A DNA stretch of 5,025 bases from an archaeon (lineage in GTDB: Archaea; Hydrothermarchaeota; Hydrothermarchaeia; JALTZZ01; JALUTC01): NCBI GenBank assembly GCA_027051265.1, contig JALTZH010000055.1, positions 1-5,025 of the forward strand, in the 5' to 3' direction. The notes beneath the pieces are model-generated. The model was given only the letters and a program-made list of their open reading frames with translations, was not told the DNA's origin and made no database searches. Below are positions 1 through 5,025 of this stretch, one piece after another. Each line of letters opens with the position of its first letter. The stretch's first letter is position 1. Position numbers and translations under genes: made by a program.

Positions 1-2250
1 ATTTTTTCTTTCGTATTCCTTTTTAAGATCGTATTCCAATCTTTTTCTTTCAATTTCTATTCTAAATTTTAGGTATTCTTTAAGTATATCTTTTATGTTC
101 AATATTTTTGGTCTACCGTTTACTAAAACCAAATTTATAACGTTAAAACTCGTTTCAAGTGACGTCTTTTCGTATAAGATATTTAACAACGCTTTTGCAT
201 CGGTGTTTTTTCTTAAATATATACATATTCTTATCCCTTCTCTATCAGATTCATCTCTAATAGATAATACGCCATCTATTACCTTATTTTTAACCAGTTC
301 TGCAATTTCTTGAACAAGTTTTGATTTGTTAACTTGATATGGAATTTCTTTGATAATTATTAGTCTATCCTTCAATATAACTTTACCCCTAATCTTTATT
401 ATTCCTCTACCTTTTTTGTATGTTTCATGTAATTTTTTAACATCAACTATTACACCACCTGTTGGAAAATCTGGGCCCTTGATGATTTTAAGTATTTCAT
501 CAATTTTAGCATCAGGATTTTCAAGCATATAAATCAACGCTTCACACACTTCTTTTATATTATGTGGAGGGATATTTGTTGAAAATCCAACAGCGATACC
601 TGTTGAACCGTTTATTAATAGATTTGGAATCTTACTTGGCAGTACTTCTGGCTCTTTTAAGGTACCATCAAAATTCGGAACGAAGTTTACTGTTTCTTTA
701 TTTAAATAATCCAACATCTCTTCTGAAATTTTTGATAATCTTGCTTCAGTATTATGGTTGATAACACCATTAGCAATAAAAGAATGACAACAACTTTTGA
801 CACGGATAGAATAAACTCTCTTCATTCCTGTTATCTTCTTTTCAACTACCTTTACAAAGAGATATTTATTTCTAAGAAGTAAATCCAAGAATTTTTTATC
901 TTCATCATCTAAGATTTTGTAAAGTAAATCCTTATGTTTTTCAACATTATAGTAGTTTAAGTCTTTATTAAATAATCCATTTAAATTATATTTCTTAACA
1001 AGATATTTTGCTAAGAAAGGTATTTTTTCATAGTTGTTCGTTTGATTTTTAAAATCCTTCAGATCAATACCGATTCTTTCTATAAGTATTTTTAAACTAA
1101 GAGTTTCCTCTATAGATAAACGATTATCCTCCAGTTTACTTACAATACCATGATTTAACAACATTATTTGAAGTTGTTTGAGAAACTTTTCATTTTCGTG
1201 ATAATGAAAGATAAAACGATTCTTGTCAATGTTAGAATTAAGATTGAAAAGAGTTTTTAAAAACGATATTTGAATAGATTCGGAAGACCTTAGTATTGTA
1301 TATGGAATTTCTCTATCTCTATGATCAATTATTAATCCTTTATTCTCCAAATCTTTTAAAATTTCGGCATCATTTATTTTATAAACAACATCCTTATCTT
1401 TTTCATATCTTTTAAATCTTGAACCATAAATTTTCACAAATATCTCTTCAAATGTTTTTGAAAAGTTTTTATCCAACGTGATATAAAAACCATCTGCCGA
1501 TAATCTTCCCTTACAACATAATATACCTAATAGTATTGCTTCCTCATTATTTATTAAATCTTTTTTTGGGAAATATTTCGAGAATCTCTCAACTACAATG
1601 TAATCTCCAATATTGATATCAGATAATGTTTTCCATTTAAATATAGGTTTTCCATTTCTATCAACACTTAAGCATAATACCGGATGATTGAGACTACCTT
1701 CAAGTTCTAAACCTATTTCGGTCTTTATTTTTATCGTTTTATGTATACCGGAGTTAAAAAACTTATCCGCAACATTTTCCTTCTTATCAAAAGATAAAAT
1801 CTTTATGTAAATGGGCTTTTCCTCATTGTCATTCGATTCAATTATCTCTTCAATCTTAATTAAACCTTTATCTGTTAATACCAAACAATCTCCTGTAACA
1901 CAATATCTCATCGCCGCTGGTGGATCACCATCAATGCTACCGAAGTTTCCATGTCCTTCAATTAATGGATATCGCATATTAAAATCCTGCGCCATTCTAA
2001 CTAGAGCTTCATATACTGGCTGATCTCCATGAGGATGATATCTTGCTATACAATTACCAACAATTGTTGCAGATTTTTTATAAGGTTTATTGTATTTCAA
2101 ACCCAACTCGTACATTGTGTATAAGATTCTTCTTTGAACAGGTTTTAGACCATCTCTTACATCTGGTATTGCTCTACTTATTATGACAGACATTGCATAG
2201 TTTATATAGTCTTTTTTTAATTCATCTTCAAATGTTACTGTTTTAATCAT
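1..2250 (-). CDS. gyrA: DNA gyrase subunit A, N-terminal part, interrupted by an intein (3' end outside the window)
   Basis: This is the cleavage-religation subunit of the A2B2 type IIA topoisomerase that introduces negative supercoils using ATP. The minus-strand frame runs 750 codons without a stop and leaves the window, so the C-terminal part is missing. N-extein residues 1-116 carry the family signature: [20 protein letters not shown] (18-37), QRR (39-41), YHPHGD (71-76), GNFGSIDGD (101-109) and AAMRY with the catalytic tyrosine Y116. The intein fills residues 117-500. The C-extein resumes at T501 with TEARL, then [26 protein letters not shown] and GPDFPTGG, all typical of GyrA. The visible extein (366 residues) reaches about residue 375 of E. 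coli GyrA. The ATG at 2250 is chosen because conserved sequence begins within about 15 residues of it; no clear Shine-Dalgarno site precedes it. ParC or an archaeal GyrA-like protein is possible, since the GyrA-box lies outside, but the intein insertion allele favours GyrA. Confidence 0.95.
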   Translation of the reverse strand, partial: MIKTVTFEDELKKDYINYAMSVIISRAIPDVRDGLKPVQRRILYTMYELGLKYNKPYKKSATIVGNCIARYHPHGDQPVYEALVRMAQDFNMRYPLIEGHGNFGSIDGDPPAAMRYCVTGDCLVLTDKGLIKIEEIIESNDNEEKPIYIKILSFDKKENVADKFFNSGIHKTIKIKTEIGLELEGSLNHPVLCLSVDRNGKPIFKWKTLSDINIGDYIVVERFSKYFPKKDLINNEEAILLGILCCKGRLSADGFYITLDKNFSKTFEEIFVKIYGSRFKRYEKDKDVVYKINDAEILKDLENKGLIIDHRDREIPYTILRSSESIQISFLKTLFNLNSNIDKNRFIFHYHENEKFLKQLQIMLLNHGIVSKLEDNRLSIEETLSLKILIERIGIDLKDFKNQTNNYEKIPFLAKYLVKKYNLNGLFNKDLNYYNVEKHKDLLYKILDDEDKKFLDLLLRNKYLFVKVVEKKITGMKRVYSIRVKSCCHSFIANGVINHNTEARLSKISEEMLDYLNKETVNFVPNFDGTLKEPEVLPSKIPNLLINGSTGIAVGFSTNIPPHNIKEVCEALIYMLENPDAKIDEILKIIKGPDFPTGGVIVDVKKLHETYKKGRGIIKIRGKVILKDRLIIIKEIPYQVNKSKLVQEIAELVKNKVIDGVLSIRDESDREGIRICIYLRKNTDAKALLNILYEKTSLETSFNVINLVLVNGRPKILNIKDILKEYLKFRIEIERKRLEYDLKKEYERKN
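751..1902 (-). other. GyrA intein, 384 residues, in-frame at the catalytic Tyr/Thr junction
   Basis: This protein-splicing element is translated within GyrA (residues 117-500) and should excise itself, ligating Y116 to T501. The first residue is Cys (C117), opening block A with [13 protein letters not shown]. Block B is GSLNHPVL with the conserved His at 189 (intein residue 73); Ser stands where many inteins have Thr. Block F is [17 protein letters not shown]. Block G ends in VINHN, giving penultimate His499 and terminal Asn500, followed by the +1 nucleophile Thr501. All four splicing blocks are present, so it is probably active. Between B and F lies a degenerate LAGLIDADG endonuclease. From memory, the splicing blocks align well with the M. 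xenopi GyrA mini-intein, including the NHP-LCL stretch of block B, a W-K-x-x-x-x-I-x-x-GDY stretch and the VYS(I/L)RV of block F. Removing residues 117-500 restores a perfect AAMRY-TEARL gyrase join. Confidence 0.95.
1135..1542 (-). other. Degenerate LAGLIDADG homing endonuclease domain inside the intein
   Basis: Residues 237-372 of the precursor match the layout of a DOD-type intein endonuclease. The first LAGLIDADG helix (block C) is LLGILCCKG at 240-248, a block D-like stretch around REIPYTIL ends near 319, the second helix (block E) is [10 protein letters not shown] at 330-339, and block H is [15 protein letters not shown] ending at 372. In active enzymes each helix ends in an acidic residue that binds the catalytic metal. 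Here the first position is Lys (K247) and the second is Asn (N338), and the Gly after the second is Ser. The fold therefore appears kept while the nuclease centre is lost. Residues after block H (about 373-460), including an IERIGID segment, resemble the tail of such endonuclease regions before the splicing fold resumes near residue 462. Loss of cutting is inferred from the missing residues. Confidence 0.85.
1903..1905 (-). other. Codon of the GyrA catalytic tyrosine (Y116), last N-extein residue
   Basis: This TAT codon encodes the tyrosine of AAMRY, which in type IIA topoisomerases forms the covalent 5'-phosphotyrosine link to cleaved DNA (Tyr122 in E. coli GyrA). It is immediately followed by the intein Cys1 codon (TGT, 1900-1902). 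The intein thus attaches directly to the active-site residue, and the unspliced precursor should not form a working cleavage centre. Confidence 0.93.
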
Positions 2251-2260
2251 TACAAAATAA

Positions 2261-2268
2261 TATAAAAT
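2261..2268 (+). promoter_or_regulatory. Candidate TATA box for polB
   Basis: TATAAAAT is centred about 34 bases before the polB ATG and preceded by an A-rich stretch (AAAATAA) that could act as the BRE. The expected archaeal start site is near 2290, giving a leader of only about 8 bases. This suits the lack of a Shine-Dalgarno sequence before ATG 2299. The assignment rests on spacing and consensus alone. Confidence 0.5.
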
Positions 2269-2270
2269 TC

Positions 2271-2290
2271 TCTTTGAAAAATCTTTGAAA
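2271..2290. repeat. Direct repeat TCTTTGAAA in the gyrA/polB intergenic region
   Basis: The 9-mer TCTTTGAAA occurs at 2271-2279 and again at 2282-2290, an offset of 11 bases, about one helical turn. It lies between the polB TATA-like box and the polB start, where a bound protein could block transcription. No known operator is recognised, and a duplication by chance or slippage is equally possible. Confidence 0.6.
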
Positions 2291-2298
2291 TATTAAAT
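2291..2298 (-). promoter_or_regulatory. Candidate TATA box for gyrA
   Basis: Read on the minus strand this is ATTTAATA, centred about 44 bases upstream of the gyrA ATG. With the usual archaeal spacing of about 26 bases from TATA centre to start, transcription would begin near 2268 and give a leader of about 18 bases. A second minus-strand match, TTTTATATT at 2259-2267, lies too close to the ATG to serve. The whole region is A/T-rich, so a chance match is quite possible. Confidence 0.35.
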
Positions 2299-4677
2299 AT
2301 GAAAAGAATAGAAGGATTACTCCTCGATGTTGATTATGTAACGGAATATGATAGAGCTGTTATAAGATTGTTTCTAAAATCTGGTGATAAAGTATTAGTT
2401 GCAAAAGATCGAAGTTTCCAACCTTATTTTTATGCGATTGTTAAAGATGAACATAACTTGGAATCAACTGTTAATAGAATAAGAAGTTTGGAAAGAATTG
2501 TTAAAGTCGAAATTATTAGAAGAAAAATCTTTGGAAAGGAAAGTAAAGTTTTAAAGATTATAACAAAACACCCACAAGATGTACCAAAAGTTAGGAATAA
2601 AGTAAAATTGATACCAAATGTGTTGGAGATACGTGAGTTCGATATATTATTTCATAGAAGATATCTTATAGATAAAAGATTAGTACCAATGGATTACGTA
2701 GAAATTTTGGGTGATGAAAAAAATGGATATATCTCAGTTATAAATGTTAAGCACTTGAATAAGAAAATAAACGAGAAATTAAAGGTTTTAGCAATTGATA
2801 TCGAAGCATATAATCCTCGAGGCTCACCTAATGCAAATGAGGATCCAATAATAATGATTGGTATGGTATCAAATACAGGTTTGAGAAAAATATTGACATG
2901 GAAAAATATAGACCTAGATTTTGTTGAAACGCTAAGCGATGAAAAATCAATGTTAAAGAGATTCGAGGAAATAATAACCAAAGAAGATTTTGATATAATA
3001 GTTGGATATAACTCGGATAATTTTGACTTGCTCTATATGAAAAAAAGAGCCGATGTATTAGGTATTAAACTAAAATTAGGTAGAGATGGATCCGAACCAG
3101 AAATAAGAAGAAGAATGGATGGTTATGAAGTTAAAATAAGAGGTAGAGTTCATGTTGATTTATATCCAATTATAAGAAGAAATTTAAGCCTACCCAGCTA
3201 CACGTTGGAATATGTAGCTAAAGAAATCTTAGGAATAAATAAGCATGAAATAAATAAGATGGAAATATGGAAACTATGGAAAGAAAACAGAAATCTTGAT
3301 ATTCTTGCATCATATTGTTTAAACGATGCTGATATTGCATTTAAATTATCTGAGAAATTTCTCCCTTTATATTTTGAACTCTCCAGAGTCGTTAAACAAA
3401 CGTTATATGACGTTTCAAGAGCTACAGCGAGTCAACTTGTAGAAATGTTATTAATAAGAGAAGCTTACGAAAAAGGAGAATTATGTCCCAATAAACCTAA
3501 GGAAGAAGAAAAAGAAGAACGAGAGGAAGAAACCTACGTTGGAGGTTATGTTAAAGAACCTATTAAAGGACTGCATGAAAATATTGTGGTTTATGATTTT
3601 CGTGCATTATACCCAAGTATTATAATAACGCATAACATCGATCCATCAACGATCAACGTTAAAACATGTAACGATGAAGATATTGTTCCAGAAGTTGGAC
3701 ATAGGATATGTAAAGAAAGGAAGGGATTTATACCTGAAGTTCTGGAAGGATTGGTTAGTAAGAGATTAGAAATTAAGAAAAAGCTTAAGGAAGAGAGAGA
3801 TGAAAGTGTTAAAAAAATGCTTGATATTGAACAAAAAGCGTTAAAGATATTAGCAAACTCGATATATGGTTATATGGGTTTTGCAAATGCTAGATGGTAT
3901 AAAAAAGAATGTGCAGAAAGCATTGCTGCTTATGCCAGATATTATATAAAGAAAGTTATAGATATTGCTGAGAAAGAATTCAATTTTAAAGTCATATATA
4001 GTGATACGGACTCATTATTCGTTTTACTCAAGGATAAAAATAAAGCGAAAGAGTTTCTTGAATACGTAAATTCGAAGTTACCAGGTGAAATTAAATTAGA
4101 GTTAGAAGGATTTTATAAAAGAGGATTGTTTATTACAAAGAAGAAATACGCTTTAGCAACTGAGGATAATAGAATCATTGTTAAAGGGCTTGAATTTGTA
4201 CGAAGAGATTGGGCTTCGATTGCAAAAGAAACGCAGAGAAAAGTTTTGGAAACATTGCTTCTAGAAGGAAATGTTGAAAAAGCAATAAAAATTGTTAGAA
4301 AGATAATCGATAAGATAAAGAGCAGAAAAATTAAGTTAGAGGATTTAGTTATATATACGCAATTAACAAGAAGCATTGAAGATTATGAAAAGAGACTTGA
4401 ACCTCATGTTGTTGCAGCAAAGAAGCTGATGAAAAGAGGTATAAAAGTTTATCCCGGACAAATAATCGGTTACGTAATAACAAAAGGGTCTAAACCTATT
4501 TCTCAAAGAGCAGAACCTATTGAATTTGCAAGTATTGAAGATTATGATCCAGATTATTACATTGAAAATCAAGTACTATCAGCTGTTGAAAGAATTTTTG
4601 AAGTTTTAGGTTATTCCAGAGGTTTTATAAAACATGGCGCATCACAGGCAACGTTGATGAAATTTGGATTTAAATGA
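2299..4677 (+). CDS. polB: Archaeal family B DNA polymerase with 3'-5' exonuclease
   Basis: This is a replicative or repair DNA polymerase, complete at 792 residues (Pyrococcus PolB is about 775). The N-terminal domain keeps the uracil-sensing pocket of archaeal PolB: Y13, P42-Y43, V95 in HPQDVP, F118 and R121. Exonuclease motifs are Exo I with D167 and E169, Exo II YNSDNFD with D243, and Exo III YCLND with Y339 and D343. YVGG at 413-416 links exonuclease and polymerase domains, after an acidic Glu/Lys stretch at 401-411. Polymerase motif A is DFRALYPS (D433, steric-gate Y438), motif B is KILANSIYG (K516), and motif C is YSDTDS (D569, D571). The thumb has TKKKYALA and GLEFVRRDW. The C-terminal tail QATLMKFGF (783-791) resembles a PCNA-binding PIP box. 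All catalytic residues are present and no intein interrupts the motifs. ATG 2299 is chosen because the conserved LLLDVDYVTE begins at residue 7; no Shine-Dalgarno site is visible. Confidence 0.97.
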   Translation: MKRIEGLLLDVDYVTEYDRAVIRLFLKSGDKVLVAKDRSFQPYFYAIVKDEHNLESTVNRIRSLERIVKVEIIRRKIFGKESKVLKIITKHPQDVPKVRNKVKLIPNVLEIREFDILFHRRYLIDKRLVPMDYVEILGDEKNGYISVINVKHLNKKINEKLKVLAIDIEAYNPRGSPNANEDPIIMIGMVSNTGLRKILTWKNIDLDFVETLSDEKSMLKRFEEIITKEDFDIIVGYNSDNFDLLYMKKRADVLGIKLKLGRDGSEPEIRRRMDGYEVKIRGRVHVDLYPIIRRNLSLPSYTLEYVAKEILGINKHEINKMEIWKLWKENRNLDILASYCLNDADIAFKLSEKFLPLYFELSRVVKQTLYDVSRATASQLVEMLLIREAYEKGELCPNKPKEEEKEEREEETYVGGYVKEPIKGLHENIVVYDFRALYPSIIITHNIDPSTINVKTCNDEDIVPEVGHRICKERKGFIPEVLEGLVSKRLEIKKKLKEERDESVKKMLDIEQKALKILANSIYGYMGFANARWYKKECAESIAAYARYYIKKVIDIAEKEFNFKVIYSDTDSLFVLLKDKNKAKEFLEYVNSKLPGEIKLELEGFYKRGLFITKKKYALATEDNRIIVKGLEFVRRDWASIAKETQRKVLETLLLEGNVEKAIKIVRKIIDKIKSRKIKLEDLVIYTQLTRSIEDYEKRLEPHVVAAKKLMKRGIKVYPGQIIGYVITKGSKPISQRAEPIEFASIEDYDPDYYIENQVLSAVERIFEVLGYSRGFIKHGASQATLMKFGFK
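4645..4671 (+). other. PIP-like PCNA-binding tail of PolB
   Basis: The last residues read Q783-A-T-L786-M-K-F789-G-F791. This resembles the PIP consensus Q-x-x-(I/L/M)-x-x-aromatic-aromatic, with a Gly inserted in the aromatic pair. Archaeal PolB enzymes commonly end in such a tail, which docks on the PCNA sliding clamp. The position at the extreme C-terminus supports the assignment; binding itself is inferred. Confidence 0.6.
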
Positions 4678-5025
4678 ATGATAAATGAGATTGAAAAATT
4701 GTTAAAAATCATCATTATAAAGCTTGAAAAAAATCTTAAAGAGATTAAATTAGAAGAATTGGAAGACGATCTAAGTAAACTTAAAAACCTATTGGAAAGA
4801 TATTATGCTGAAAATTTTATGGAGTTGTTGAAACACGGTATAATCTCAAAAAAATTTGGAGAAATAAATTCTATATTAAATAACATATATAAAATAATTG
4901 AATATATGAAATCATCTAATAATAAATCTATGGATTTATTACATAAAATAATATATAAATTAAAATTAATGGATTTTAAAATAAAAGAGTTAAAAAGATT
5001 CCAGTCAATGTTAAACGTTATATAA
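4678..5025 (+). CDS. Hypothetical helical protein, 115 residues, directly downstream of polB
   Basis: I do not recognise this protein. It is rich in Lys, Ile, Leu, Asn and Glu, has no Cys or Trp, no signal peptide, and no clear membrane segment; the run of four Ile at 12-15 is flanked by lysines. Heptad-like Leu/Ile spacing through residues 2-42 and 83-113 suggests two or three long amphipathic helices, perhaps a helical bundle or coiled coil. Its ATG follows the polB TGA with no gap, so co-transcription and translational coupling are likely; GGA about 10 bases upstream of the start is only a weak ribosome site. The 3' half is extremely A/T-rich (13 G or C among the 120 bases 4861-4980). Its position suggests a role with the polymerase, but nothing in the sequence shows one. 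A divergent GINS-like helical domain was considered but lacks support. Confidence 0.65.
   Translation: MINEIEKLLKIIIIKLEKNLKEIKLEELEDDLSKLKNLLERYYAENFMELLKHGIISKKFGEINSILNNIYKIIEYMKSSNNKSMDLLHKIIYKLKLMDFKIKELKRFQSMLNVI

Noticed and set aside
751-1902. Group I intron or a separate free-standing endonuclease gene inserted in gyrA
   Set aside because: The insert is in frame with both gyrase halves, has no stop, begins with Cys and ends in His-Asn before Thr, and carries splicing blocks. It is an intein, not an intron or a separate gene.
95-2023. Four short plus-strand open frames (95-313, 350-532, 564-761, 1811-2023)
   Set aside because: All lie antisense to the continuous gyrA frame, their translations resemble no family, and the minus-strand translation matches GyrA and intein motifs throughout.
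1-2250. Broken gyrA pseudogene
   Set aside because: No stop or frameshift occurs in 750 codons, and all visible catalytic gyrase and splicing residues are intact. The missing 3' end is only the window edge.
2694-4572. Three minus-strand open frames inside polB (2694-2981, 4113-4376, 4363-4572)
   Set aside because: They are shadows of the conserved polymerase frame, with phenylalanine- and serine-rich translations typical of antisense A/T-rich coding DNA.
4674-4688. ATG at 4674 overlapping the polB stop as ATGA, as an alternative start for the downstream gene
   Set aside because: That frame reads only four codons before TGA at 4686-4688; the ATG at 4678 opens the 115-codon frame.
4678-5025. 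Assignment of the downstream protein as a GINS or other replisome subunit
   Set aside because: Only size, helicity and position fit; no diagnostic motif could be seen, so it is left unnamed.
1-5025. CRISPR array, tRNA, rRNA, insertion sequence or clear terminator
   Set aside because: I saw no spaced direct-repeat array, tRNA-like conserved loops, transposase motif or stable hairpin; nearly every base is accounted for by three coding frames and one short promoter region.

Overview
The window looks like archaeal DNA from an A/T-rich genome (roughly 30% G+C in the lines I counted). The evidence is a full-length archaeal-type family B DNA polymerase with a recognisable uracil-sensing N-terminal pocket, TATA-like boxes close upstream of both start codons, and no clear Shine-Dalgarno site before either main gene. 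A euryarchaeal or DPANN-type lineage that also carries a bacterial-type gyrase is my inference. The exact taxon cannot be read from this sequence.

Layout. Positions 1-2250 (minus strand) are one uninterrupted 750-codon reading frame, open at the left edge. It encodes the N-terminal part of DNA gyrase subunit A, split by a 384-residue in-frame intein (751-1902). The intein sits exactly between the catalytic tyrosine (Y116) and the following threonine (T501). It keeps its splicing blocks A, B, F and G and a recognisable two-motif LAGLIDADG homing endonuclease region. Both catalytic acidic positions of that endonuclease are replaced, so it is probably a dead endonuclease in a splicing-competent intein. 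Positions 2251-2298 are a 48-base divergent intergenic region with overlapping candidate promoters and an 11-base-spaced direct repeat. Positions 2299-4677 (plus strand) encode the 792-residue family B DNA polymerase with all exonuclease and polymerase motifs intact and no intein. Positions 4678-5025 (plus strand) encode a 115-residue, helical, lysine/isoleucine/leucine-rich protein of unknown function. Its start codon directly follows the polymerase stop codon. No gene-free stretch exceeds 300 bases.

How the parts relate. Gyrase introduces negative supercoils ahead of or behind replication forks and the polymerase copies DNA, so the divergent pair belongs to genome replication and topology. 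The gyrase product cannot have a complete active site until the intein excises itself and joins Y116 to T501. Gyrase activity in this organism therefore depends on protein splicing. The most notable content is this GyrA intein. It uses the same insertion point as the mycobacterial GyrA inteins and aligns visibly with the Mycobacterium xenopi one as I remember it, yet it lies next to an archaeal polymerase gene.
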